Below, piece by piece: positions 9,076 to 16,870 of a stretch of DNA of 64,000 bases. This DNA comes from Hafnia alvei (GTDB taxonomy: Bacteria; Pseudomonadota; Gammaproteobacteria; Enterobacterales; Enterobacteriaceae): contig NZ_OZ061315.1 in NCBI RefSeq assembly GCF_964063325.1, positions 4,588,001-4,652,000 of the forward strand, written 5' to 3'. Below the pieces are notes generated by a model. That model saw only the letters and a program-made list of their open reading frames with translations, was not told the DNA's origin and did no database searches. Made by a program: the position numbers and the translations under genes. Numbering within the stretch: position 1 is the first letter of the stretch; each line of letters opens with the position of its first letter.

Positions 9076-9097
9076 ACAGACCGGCATCCCGGTCTGT
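9076..9097 (-). promoter_or_regulatory. Intercistronic stem-loop between pilin and chaperone genes
   Basis: A perfect 9-bp stem ACAGACCGG (9076-9084) / CCGGTCTGT (9089-9097) with a CATC loop lies just after the pilin stop codon. It has no T tract. Such hairpins in pilus operons protect the upstream pilin mRNA end or attenuate read-through, so that pilin is made in excess. Confidence 0.7.
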
Positions 9098-9102
9098 ATG
9101 AC

Positions 9103-9642
9103 TTACTGGTAAGAAATTGCGTACTGTAATGAGCCCGCTACGGTGCCTGCTGTTGCTGCTGCAGTCGCATAATACTGGACAGCGAAATCATGCGTAGCCT
9201 CGGTATCACCTTGTTTCAGAACCAGACCGTCAACGCTTTGTGGGCTCGTTAAATTAATACCCGCAGTGTCTTGAGTACTTTTCAGGATTTGTAATTCAAC
9301 GTTTCCTGCACCACCGGTATTACCCAAGTTGCCGCTATTGGTCACGTTATTACCAACGAAAACGGTTTTAATATTGGTGTCTGCCGCATCATTTTTGGTG
9401 CAGCCTGTTACGCCCAGAGTAAATATCGTTTGGCCAGCAGTATCACCAGATGCAGCTAAATCTGTAGCAGCTACGGTTGGCAGTAAAACAATCGGGCTAG
9501 CGTCATTTCCGTTAATAGAAACAGAGCAAGTCTGAGCGGTAACTTCACCTTGGAAAGTGATAGTATTCGCACTGATTGCCATTGCAGATGCAGAAACAAA
9601 ACAGCCCGCCATTAATGCGATTGATAAAATAGATTTATTCAT
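9103..9642 (-). CDS. Major fimbrial subunit (FimA family pilin)
   Basis: The 179-aa pilin precursor has a signal peptide (MNKSILSIALMAGCFVSASAMA). The mature chain starts with ANTITFQGEVTAQTCSVSIN, has the conserved cysteine pair (TCS... GCTK), is Ala/Thr/Gly-rich, and ends with the donor-strand-type motif SLQYAISYQ. Length and composition are typical of type 1-like shaft pilins. It is the first gene of the operon, with a long leader upstream. Confidence 0.95.
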   Translation of the reverse strand: MNKSILSIALMAGCFVSASAMAISANTITFQGEVTAQTCSVSINGNDASPIVLLPTVAATDLAASGDTAGQTIFTLGVTGCTKNDAADTNIKTVFVGNNVTNSGNLGNTGGAGNVELQILKSTQDTAGINLTSPQSVDGLVLKQGDTEATHDFAVQYYATAAATAGTVAGSLQYAISYQ

Positions 9643-9757
9643 TAGGTTCTATCCTTTAATTTATACAGATGACTATCGTTATTTGTTTTAACGATTTTAT
9701 TAATTTAAAAATCCCTGTTTTTTTAGTCGCTAGAATAAAAACGGGCCGTTTGGTGTT

Positions 9758-9790
9758 TACTGCAGAGTGAAGCGCGATCACTCTGCAGTA
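9758..9790. repeat. Perfect 13-bp inverted repeat in the pilin leader
   Basis: TACTGCAGAGTGA (9758-9770) and TCACTCTGCAGTA (9778-9790) are exact complements around a 7-base loop. The element lies about 115-150 bp upstream of the pilin start, likely in its promoter or 5' UTR. It lacks a T tract, so a regulatory RNA hairpin or protein-binding palindrome is more likely than a terminator. Confidence 0.75.
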
Positions 9791-10513
9791 GAAACCTAAA
9801 GCAAGTTTTTAGTTATCTAAGGAAAACAAAAACGTCGAATTAAAAGTGCATTTCAAAACAAACAAAAATGTATTCATGATCCCTCACCTTTATATCGGCT
9901 AACACCACTTTTCTATGCGTTCACATAGCAGGAAGCGTTCCTCTTATCAGAGAGGAATATGCGTAATTAACCAAGAAATTTGTTATTTATTTTTTAATTC
10001 GATTCAGTTCATCCTTATAAACGTTGCTAGATAGAAAGTGAGAAAAAGACTAACAGACTGCTCAGAAGATTCCTATACCCACAAAGTGAATGAGGTGTTA
10101 ATTAAATGTTATTTCATTCGAAAGTAAGACCTATTTCAGGTGCTAAATCGATAACATTTGTGAATGCAAGGTAAAAAAACACCATGTTTTACATATAATT
10201 AGCATGTTTATTATGAATACTCGCTTTTTGGACTACAAAAAATCGCCCCATTTTTGTGCAGGGTGTACATTTTTGGGGTCATATCTAAAAACGTGGTTTT
10301 TTACAAAAATACATAGTCGCGTCGCGATCAATTTTCGCAAAAATAAGATAAACCGTGTTTTTGCAGCTCCGTTACAAGTAGATGCAATAAATCACTTACG
10401 TTGACTATTGGTTTATCAAATCAACCTTTACATAACCAATAACCGCACTTATAGTTTGCGCAGTTAATCAGCGGAGATCCTTCCTTGGAAAGTCAGAGTA
10501 GTAACTTACATAG

Positions 10514-10529
10514 CAGTGATATATCACTG
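10514..10529. repeat. 16-bp perfect palindrome in the mgtB upstream region
   Basis: CAGTGATATATCACTG is fully self-complementary. It could be a dimeric regulator site or the stem of a leader RNA hairpin. Confidence 0.6.
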
Positions 10530-10624
10530 GCAAGCTGACTATCTCCCCAGATGCTTTGCTTGCCAGACTCGGCGGGCAGCATCACTTCTCATACCAGAAC
10601 TGTTGCGTACCCATAAAAGACGCT

Positions 10625-10642
10625 ATCAGCCAATAGGCTGAT
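10625..10642 (+). promoter_or_regulatory. Stem-loop in the mgtB leader
   Basis: ATCAGCC (10625-10631) pairs with GGCTGAT (10636-10642) across an AATA loop. It lies in the presumed long mgtB leader, as do the structured elements of other MgtA/MgtB mRNA leaders. Confidence 0.5.
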
Positions 10643-10885
10643 GGATTTGATGCGGACAGTTATCATGCATATTTATACTCGCGCCCTATTCCCTCCGGGT
10701 AGAAGTCTATCGATGTGAGTTGTCGGTAACGTTTACGTCACCTACTTTCTCGCGTCCGCTTTTCTTGTTGCTGTTGATTGCACCTAATCAACCTGCGCAG
10801 GAAGGCTCTCTCACGCCGGTATTTTGATATACGTCCACTTTGGACACACAGCAAAGACTCTCGCCGCGAGGCGTAAGGAATCAAT

Positions 10886-10954
10886 ATGGACGAGCACCCC
10901 AGAAGCAACGTTACCCGCGTTGCACGGGCTGACGTGAGCAAACTCCGTCCCTAA
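10886..10954 (+). CDS. Putative mgtB leader peptide (MgtL-like)
   Basis: A 22-codon ORF starts at the ATG at 10886 behind GTAAGGAATCAAT, a good ribosome binding site, and stops 110 bp before mgtB. The peptide begins MDEHPRSN and ends SKLRP. The acidic residues plus proline right after Met resemble the start of E. coli MgtL (MEPDPT), where such N-termini destabilise ribosomes at low Mg2+ and switch the leader to read-through. The peptides share no overall similarity, so the role is inferred from position, size and N-terminal composition. Confidence 0.6.
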   Translation: MDEHPRSNVTRVARADVSKLRP

Positions 10955-11064
10955 TCTGCAACGCATACTCTTAGCCCTTGGCTAATTAAGCAATTTGCGA
11001 AAGAAAACTCCTCATTTTTGGGGCGGATTTCTGCACGCAAAAAAACAGTGATGAGTACTGTGTT

Positions 11065-13773
11065 ATGACCCAGAGAATCGAACAGGCCGCTGAAAAACGC
11101 AGCCGCAAAGACAAGAAAAAAGTCACCTATCTGATTGCAGAAGAATCTGCGGTCAGCTTGGATGCGACCCTCTCTAACCTCTCTTCAAACCTCAGTGGAC
11201 TTGAGGAAGAAGATGCACGCCAACGCCTGCTGGAAACTGGCCCAAATCAGGTTGCTCATGAAAAAGTGCCGCCTGCTTTGGTGCAGTTAATCAGCGCGTT
11301 TAACAATCCCTTCATTTTTGTTCTGATCGTGCTGGCTGCGATCAGTTTCTTCACCGACTACTGGCTACCGCTGCAACGCGGTGAAGAAACCGATCTCATT
11401 GGCGTAATCATTATTTTGATCATGGTGTCATTGAGCGGATTACTGCGTTTCTGGCAGGAGTTTCGCACCAATAAAGCCGCTGATGCGCTGAAATCAATGG
11501 TGAGAACCACCGCTACGGTGCTGCGTCGTGCGCATCCTGCGGCCAAAAGCGAGTGCAAAGAGATCCCTCTGCAAGAGCTGGTCCCGGGCGATATTATTCT
11601 GCTTTCCGCAGGCGATATGGTTCCTGCCGACGTTAAATTGATTGAATCGCGCGATCTGTTTATCAGCCAAGCCGTTCTGACCGGTGAAGCGATTCCGATT
11701 GAAAAATATGATGTTACCGCCAGCATTAGCCAAAAATCATGCAGCAGCGATAATAGCGAAAGCGAGCTATTAGAGCTGTCCAACATTTGTCTGATGGGAA
11801 CCAACGTGGCCAGCGGCACCGCCAAAGCCGTGGTAGTTGCCACCGGTGGCAAAACCTATTTTGGTTCTCTGGCTAAATCCATTGTTGGCACACGCACCCA
11901 AACGTCGTTTGACCGTGGTGTTAACAGCGTTAGCTGGCTGCTGATCCGCTTTATGTTAGTGATGGTGCCTGTTGTTCTGTTAATCAACGGCTTCACCAAA
12001 GGCGATTGGGCAGATGCCGCGCTGTTTGCTTTGGCGGTTGCCGTGGGTTTAACCCCTGAAATGCTGCCAATGATCGTGAGCTCTAACTTGGCGAAAGGGG
12101 CAATTACCATGTCCCGTCGTAAAGTGGTGGTTAAGCGTTTGAATGCCATTCAAAACTTTGGTGCTATGGACGTTCTGTGCACGGATAAAACCGGTACGCT
12201 AACCCAAGACCGCATCATTCTTGAGCATCACATCGACATCAATGGGCACGAGAATAAAGAAGTGCTGCAGCTGGCATGGCTAAACAGCTACCACCAGAGC
12301 GGCATGAAAAACTTAATGGATAAAGCGGTGATCCGCTTCGGGCGTGCTCGCCCTGAAGTTGAGGCCATGGCGCGGTTTAGCAAAATTGACGAACTGCCAT
12401 TCGACTTTATTCGCCGCCGCCTGTCGATTGTGGTGAGTGATGAACAACGTCGCCATACGTTGATTTGCAAAGGCGCCGTCGAAGAGATGCTGGCCATTGC
12501 CACGCACATTAGCGATGACGGCAACATTTTGCCGCTCGACGATAGCGCACGTGCCGAACTAATGAAATTAGCCACTCACTATAATGAGCAAGGCTTCCGC
12601 GTGCTGATGGTCGGTACTCGTGATTTAGGTATTGATGGCTGCGTTTTCCCGCTGAGCAACAGCGATGAGCGCGATTTGGTGATCTGCGGATTGCTGACGT
12701 TCCTCGATCCACCAAAAGAGTCTGCGGCAGAAGCGATCACCGCGCTGCGTGAAAACGGCGTAATGGTTAAAGTTTTGACCGGCGATAACCCTATTATCAC
12801 CAGCAAAATCTGCCGTGACGTGGGATTAGAACCGGGAGAGCCTCTGCTGGGCAGCGAAATTGAAGGCATGAGCAACGAGCACCTTGCCTTGCTGGCCGAG
12901 CAACGCACCGTGTTTGCGAAGCTAACGCCGCTGCAAAAATCACGCGTACTGAAAGCGCTACAAAGCAACGATCATACCGTTGGTTTCTTGGGTGATGGTA
13001 TCAATGATGCCCCAGCCCTGCGCGATGCCGACGTGGGAATCTCCGTAGATACCGGCACCGATATTGCCAAAGAGTCAGCCGATATCATTCTGTTGGAAAA
13101 AGATCTGATGGTGCTGGAAGAAGGCGTCATCACCGGTCGTGAAACCTTCGGGAACATCATCAAGTACCTGAACATGACCGCCAGTTCTAACTTTGGCAAC
13201 GTGTTCTCCGTGTTGGTCGCAAGCGCATTCATTCCGTTCTTGCCAATGCTCGCCATTCAGCTGCTGCTGCAAAACTTGATGTATGACATTTCACAGCTGA
13301 CTCTGCCATGGGACAAAATGGACAAAGAGTTCCTACGCAAGCCACGTAAATGGGATGCCAAAAACATCGGGCGTTTCATGCTGTGGATTGGGCCGACGTC
13401 ATCCATTTTTGATATCACGACCTACGCCATTATGTGGTTTGTCTTTGCTGCCAACAGCATTGAGCATCAGGCGTTGTTCCAGTCTGGCTGGTTTATTGAA
13501 GGCTTGCTGTCACAAACACTGGTTGTACATATGTTGCGTACCCAGAAGATCCCGTTCATTCAAAGCACGGCGGCGCTGCCGGTTATGCTCACCACGGGTA
13601 TCATCATGGCACTTGGCATTTATATTCCGTTCTCACCGCTCGGTGCGTGGGTGGGCTTAGAGCCGCTGCCATGGCAGTACTTCCCATGGTTAGTGGGTAC
13701 GCTGTTCAGCTATTGCGTTGTCACTCAGCTAATGAAACGTTTCTATATTCGTCGTTTCGGACAGTGGTTCTAA
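11065..13773 (+). CDS. mgtB: Magnesium-importing P-type ATPase MgtB
   Basis: The 902-aa P3B-type ATPase imports Mg2+ across the inner membrane. It has the phosphorylation motif DVLCTDKTGTLTQD, the TGEAIPIEK actuator loop (TGES type), KVLTGDNPII, and the hinge FLGDGINDAPALRDADVG. About ten membrane segments include VAVGLTPEMLPMIV. It matches Salmonella MgtB much more closely than MgtA, for example RKPRKWDAKNIGRFMLWIGP and the C-terminus KRFYIRRFGQWF. No mgtC is adjacent, unlike the Salmonella mgtCB operon. Control through PhoPQ and the long leader is expected from the family. The ATG at 11065 (ATGACCCAGAGA) is used. Confidence 0.93.
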   Translation: MTQRIEQAAEKRSRKDKKKVTYLIAEESAVSLDATLSNLSSNLSGLEEEDARQRLLETGPNQVAHEKVPPALVQLISAFNNPFIFVLIVLAAISFFTDYWLPLQRGEETDLIGVIIILIMVSLSGLLRFWQEFRTNKAADALKSMVRTTATVLRRAHPAAKSECKEIPLQELVPGDIILLSAGDMVPADVKLIESRDLFISQAVLTGEAIPIEKYDVTASISQKSCSSDNSESELLELSNICLMGTNVASGTAKAVVVATGGKTYFGSLAKSIVGTRTQTSFDRGVNSVSWLLIRFMLVMVPVVLLINGFTKGDWADAALFALAVAVGLTPEMLPMIVSSNLAKGAITMSRRKVVVKRLNAIQNFGAMDVLCTDKTGTLTQDRIILEHHIDINGHENKEVLQLAWLNSYHQSGMKNLMDKAVIRFGRARPEVEAMARFSKIDELPFDFIRRRLSIVVSDEQRRHTLICKGAVEEMLAIATHISDDGNILPLDDSARAELMKLATHYNEQGFRVLMVGTRDLGIDGCVFPLSNSDERDLVICGLLTFLDPPKESAAEAITALRENGVMVKVLTGDNPIITSKICRDVGLEPGEPLLGSEIEGMSNEHLALLAEQRTVFAKLTPLQKSRVLKALQSNDHTVGFLGDGINDAPALRDADVGISVDTGTDIAKESADIILLEKDLMVLEEGVITGRETFGNIIKYLNMTASSNFGNVFSVLVASAFIPFLPMLAIQLLLQNLMYDISQLTLPWDKMDKEFLRKPRKWDAKNIGRFMLWIGPTSSIFDITTYAIMWFVFAANSIEHQALFQSGWFIEGLLSQTLVVHMLRTQKIPFIQSTAALPVMLTTGIIMALGIYIPFSPLGAWVGLEPLPWQYFPWLVGTLFSYCVVTQLMKRFYIRRFGQWF

Positions 13774-13794
13774 TCTCGAACTCTGATTAAGCCT

Positions 13795-13830
13795 AAAAGC
13801 CGCGGTCATCATGCCGCGGCTTTTGCTTTT
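13795..13830 (+). terminator. Intrinsic terminator of mgtB
   Basis: AAAAGCCGCGG (13795-13805) pairs with CCGCGGCTTTT (13814-13824), followed by GCTTTTTT. It is nearly symmetric and may also end hicAB transcription from the other side. Confidence 0.9.
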
Positions 13831-13835
13831 TTATA

Positions 13836-14165
13836 TTAAGAACAGGCTTTAACTAAGGTATCGGTAATCCACTGGTTCACGCTTTTACCTGCAACCTCGG
13901 CGGCCACATTGATCTGTGAATGCACATCCGGCGGCACACGCAGGCTAATTTTTCCGCTCGCGGGGCGCTGTGGCTCACGCCCTCGTGAGGCGCAATATTC
14001 CAGATAGTCATCAACCGAAATCTCAAACTCTTTACGCAAATCAGCCACGTTGTCGGCATGAAAGCTAATTAAGTCGCGAATACCAGCCAAACGGCCAACT
14101 AAACAGTTATCTTCATGGCTATATTCAATACGTGCGGTATAGCCTTTGTAAGTCATTTCATTCAT
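13836..14165 (-). CDS. hicB: HicB-type antitoxin
   Basis: The 109-aa protein has the HicB N-terminal fold (YKGYTARIEYSHEDNCLVGR, then LAGIRDLISFHADNVADLRKEF) and a C-terminal ribbon-helix-helix segment (GKISLRVPPDVHSQINVAAE). It neutralises HicA and represses the operon through the ribbon-helix-helix domain. Its start overlaps the hicA stop by 4 bp, typical of the toxin-first hicAB order. It belongs to the longer HicB type with a distinct DNA-binding tail. Confidence 0.92.
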   Translation of the reverse strand: MNEMTYKGYTARIEYSHEDNCLVGRLAGIRDLISFHADNVADLRKEFEISVDDYLEYCASRGREPQRPASGKISLRVPPDVHSQINVAAEVAGKSVNQWITDTLVKACS

Positions 14166-14431
14166 GGAATAACTCCCACCACTTCAAGAAAAGCTCTCAA
14201 TTCTGTTATTTGATAGATCTTCGCCTCCTTCCTAGGATGCGGACGATGGAGCAATACAACAACACCACCGATTTCAAATTTAACGCGCGAGCCTTGGCCT
14301 TCAGAAACCACAGCACCTAGAGCGATTAACAAGTTTTCAATCTTCCGCCACTCTAACGTTCGTATCGGCGGGTTAGTGAAAATGACGTATAGCGTTCGTT
14401 GGTGTCTGGCGCTGAGTTTATGAGTCGACAT
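14162..14431 (-). CDS. hicA: HicA-type mRNA interferase toxin
   Basis: The 89-aa protein has the HicA double-stranded RNA-binding-like fold: TLEWRKIENLLIALGA, then GSRVKFEIGGVVVLLHRPHP and a C-terminal helix. HicA cleaves mRNA independently of the ribosome when HicB is lost. The His of the classical G(S/T)H motif is replaced by Arg (GSRV), a common variant in this subfamily; the HRPHP histidines remain. GAGGTGCAAGG precedes the ATG at 14431. Confidence 0.88.
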   Translation of the reverse strand: MSTHKLSARHQRTLYVIFTNPPIRTLEWRKIENLLIALGAVVSEGQGSRVKFEIGGVVVLLHRPHPRKEAKIYQITELRAFLEVVGVIP

Positions 14432-14465
14432 CCTTGCACCTCATCCGTGTCGCTCACGCAATAAC

Positions 14466-14484
14466 GATATCAAAAATTGATATC
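14466..14484. promoter_or_regulatory. hicAB operator palindrome
   Basis: GATATCAA (14466-14473) and TTGATATC (14477-14484) form a perfect 8-bp inverted repeat with a 3-bp spacer, 35 bp upstream of the hicA start. It overlaps where the promoter should be and is the natural binding site for HicB. Confidence 0.78.
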
Positions 14485-14733
14485 ATAGCAAGCGTTTTGC
14501 GATGAAAATTTGAGCGCAATGTAGAGTGAATTGAATGAGATGGCTAACCACTAAACGCCGTTGTTTACCCTGCTTCGCAAACAAAAAATGTATCCCCAGC
14601 GGCATGGAATAATCTCTGCGGCACTTCTCGCATAATTAATTTAATCACCAGCAGCCTATACTGATTTTTAGTGCCATTCGTGCGCCAACAACACAATCAG
14701 CAACATGCTGCTCATCCTACTTAGAGACATCAC
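14485..14733. other. Spacer between hicAB and the SnoaL-like gene
   Basis: Beyond the hicAB operator and promoter this stretch holds the presumed promoter of the rightward gene at 14734. I see no further gene or structured element. Confidence 0.4.
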
Positions 14734-15309
14734 ATGACAAATTCTTGGGAAGATCGTTTAACCATTGCCGATTTAATGACGGGTTGGATGCACAGGGATC
14801 TGGCCGAATGGGACAAAATGCTGGAACTGTTTCACCCAGACGGAACCATCGAGGTGACTTGGTTTGAAGGGTTATTTACCGAGTTCGTGAAAGGCTCCCA
14901 GCGCATGGGAAATTCTGCGTTAGTCACTAAACATCTGATCGGCTCACCGATGATCCAGTTTAACGGCGACAAAGCCATCGTTGAAACCAACGCGATGATC
15001 GTGATTGAAAATGCGCAAATGAAACTCGGTGCCAGCGTTCATAACCGTTTTTACGACTGGGTCGAAAAACGTAACGGAGTGTGGAAAATCACACGCCGCC
15101 AGTCTATCTATGATTTTGGCTCGTTCAACTTCCCACAGGGCATCGTTGAAATCGATAAAGCCACGGCGGAAAAATTCCCTATCGCCTACGCGCCACTGGC
15201 ATACCTGTTGGAAAAGAGTGGTTTCCCGCTATCGCGCGAATTTGCCAGCAAAGGAAGCTCTCTGGAAACAGAAATGAAAGTCGAAGGGCAAGCGTGGCTG
15301 AAAGGGTAA
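14734..15309 (+). CDS. SnoaL/NTF2-like family protein
   Basis: The 191-aa protein begins with the NTF2-like helix pair (DRLTIADLMTGWMHRDLAEW followed by DKMLELFHPDGTIEV). It continues with the cone-shaped sheet strands (AIVETNAMIVIENA and VWKITRRQSIYDFGS). The family includes polyketide cyclases, dehydratases and small-ligand-binding proteins; the substrate is not predictable. There is no signal peptide. It is monocistronic and convergent with yhiN. Confidence 0.8.
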   Translation: MTNSWEDRLTIADLMTGWMHRDLAEWDKMLELFHPDGTIEVTWFEGLFTEFVKGSQRMGNSALVTKHLIGSPMIQFNGDKAIVETNAMIVIENAQMKLGASVHNRFYDWVEKRNGVWKITRRQSIYDFGSFNFPQGIVEIDKATAEKFPIAYAPLAYLLEKSGFPLSREFASKGSSLETEMKVEGQAWLKG

Positions 15310-15321
15310 CGCTCAAGTCGA

Positions 15322-15341
15322 TCCGCCCCGGTCGGGGCGGA
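15322..15341. terminator. Hairpin between convergent genes
   Basis: TCCGCCCCG pairs with CGGGGCGGA across a GT centre. It is a short-loop G+C-rich stem between the SnoaL-like gene and yhiN, with only a weak T tract (GGTTTT) on the plus side. Confidence 0.6.
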
Positions 15342-15350
15342 AGAGAGGTT

Positions 15351-16547
15351 TTATCGTGCTGCCAGCGCCTGCGCGCAGGCCCAAGCAGAGCTCCACGCCC
15401 ATTGGAAGTTATATCCCCCCAGCCAGCCGGTTACATCTACCACTTCGCCGATAAAGAATAACCCCGGTGCTTTGTGCGCCTGCATAGTTTTTGACGACAG
15501 CTCATTGGTGTCAACGCCGCCTAACGTCACCTCTGCGGTACGATAGCCCTCAGTACCGTTCGGGAGCACCTGCCATGCCTGTAATGTTTCCACCACCTGC
15601 ATCTGCTGCGCAGCATTTAACTGCTTTAACGTTACGTCTGGGATTTGCCCCAAAGTTTGTAAGCACTCAACCAAACGTTTAGGAAGCTGTTTTGCCAGCG
15701 TATTTTTCAGGCTCTGATTCGGATGCTCAATGCGCTCTGCATCGAGAAAAGCAGACAGATCGCAATCTGGCAGTAAATTGATAGTGACTTTTTCACCGGC
15801 CTGCCAATAGCTGGAAAGCTGTAAAATCGCCGGGCCTGACAAACCACGATGGGTAAACAGAATACTTTCGCGGAAGCTGGTGCCTGATTCAGCGGTCACA
15901 ACCGAAGGAACGGCCACGCCCGACAGTGTTTGTAGATGATCTAACAGCGGTTTATGCAGCGTAAACGGCACCAACGCAGCGCGCGTCGGCAGTACCTTAA
16001 GACCAAACTGCTCGGCGATTTTATAACCGAAAGGCGTCGCACCAAGGCCTGGCATAGAAAGGCCACCGCTGGCAATCACCAGCGATCTGCAGATAACCTG
16101 CTCGCCGTTTAGCTGCAGAGAAAACTCACCGTTCTCCATCCGCTCAACGCTCAAAATTTCACTGCGCAAGCGAATAACCACCTGTCCCAGCTCACACTCT
16201 TTTAGCAACATATCCACGATCTGCTCAGCGGAATCGTCGCAAAAAAGCTGGCCCAAGGTTTTCTCGTGATAGGCAATTTGGTAGCGACTCACCAGTTCAA
16301 TAAAATCCCACTGGGTATAACGCGCCAACGCTGATTTGCAGAAGTGTGGATTCTGCGACAAATATGCCGCAGGCTCAGCATACATGTTAGTAAAGTTGCA
16401 GCGACCGCCACCCGACATCAGGATTTTGCGTCCTGCTTTTTTGCCGTTATCAACAACCAGCACCCGCAAACCAAGTTGCCCTGCCTGAGCAGCACAAAAC
16501 AGGCCAGCGGCACCAGCGCCAACGATCACTACATCAAAATTTTCCAC
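15351..16547 (-). CDS. yhiN: Putative FAD-binding oxidoreductase YhiN (HI0933 family)
   Basis: The 398-aa flavoprotein starts with an FAD-binding Rossmann motif (VVIVGAGAAGLFCAA), then KAGRKILMSGGGRCNFTN and the C-terminal FIGEVVDVTGWLGGYNFQWAWSS, all hallmarks of the HI0933/YhiN family. The reaction is not established. I place the start at the GTG at 16547 because AAGAGG sits 6 bp upstream and the protein then begins MENFDVV, aligning with E. coli YhiN. The longer ORF to 16685 would put 46 odd residues in front. It is divergent from pitA, as in E. coli. Confidence 0.9.
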   Translation of the reverse strand: MENFDVVIVGAGAAGLFCAAQAGQLGLRVLVVDNGKKAGRKILMSGGGRCNFTNMYAEPAAYLSQNPHFCKSALARYTQWDFIELVSRYQIAYHEKTLGQLFCDDSAEQIVDMLLKECELGQVVIRLRSEILSVERMENGEFSLQLNGEQVICRSLVIASGGLSMPGLGATPFGYKIAEQFGLKVLPTRAALVPFTLHKPLLDHLQTLSGVAVPSVVTAESGTSFRESILFTHRGLSGPAILQLSSYWQAGEKVTINLLPDCDLSAFLDAERIEHPNQSLKNTLAKQLPKRLVECLQTLGQIPDVTLKQLNAAQQMQVVETLQAWQVLPNGTEGYRTAEVTLGGVDTNELSSKTMQAHKAPGLFFIGEVVDVTGWLGGYNFQWAWSSAWACAQALAAR

Positions 16548-16870
16548 ACATAACCTCTTATTTCGCGGTTTTGAACACAACCACGAACGTAAATACCGAT
16601 TTTTCCAATATGAGCTAATCTGGTAATAAATGGCGAAATAATCCCAGACCCGCGGCGGGGGATTGTAAACGGGGTAATTCTTCACCGCCAGCGGAAGAAA
16701 AAATTAATCTTAAGATATTCACTCAACACACTGAAATTATAGGACTAATCCGAGATATGTATTCATTTCCAATGTAAACAAATCAAAAAAACGTCATATT
16801 TTGCTTTTCCCCAGCACGCGTTCTCGCAGATAATGCGCCGCGTTCATGACCACTAACTGGCGTAACGCTT
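16548..16870. other. Divergent yhiN/pitA promoter region
   Basis: This 323-bp spacer must hold the promoters of both flanking genes. I see no extra ORF, RNA gene or clear operator. Confidence 0.4.

Larger units (their letters stand above)
9643..11064. other. 1.4-kb divergent intergenic region: fimbrial promoter side and mgtB leader side
   Basis: No protein gene other than the 22-codon leader at 10886 is supported. From left to right it holds a 13-bp inverted repeat (9758-9790), a 7-bp hairpin TTCCTCT/AGAGGAA (9938-9957), an A+T-rich stretch (9960-10440), and a more G+C-balanced stretch with several stem-loops (10514-10529, 10625-10642) leading to the leader peptide and mgtB. A half-match to a PhoP box near 10410 (GGTTTATCAAATCAACC) is too weak to call. 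Confidence 0.55.

Noticed and set aside
9758..9957. fimS-like invertible promoter switch
   Set aside because: No recombinase gene is nearby and the inverted repeats are adjacent arms of hairpins, not two ends of a 300-bp invertible segment.
10204..10404. 66-codon ORF upstream of the mgtB leader
   Set aside because: Poor start context, odd composition, and it lies in A+T-rich leader/promoter DNA.
10405..10425. Possible PhoP box before mgtB
   Set aside because: Only one half-site (GGTTTA) fits; the second repeat at the right spacing does not.
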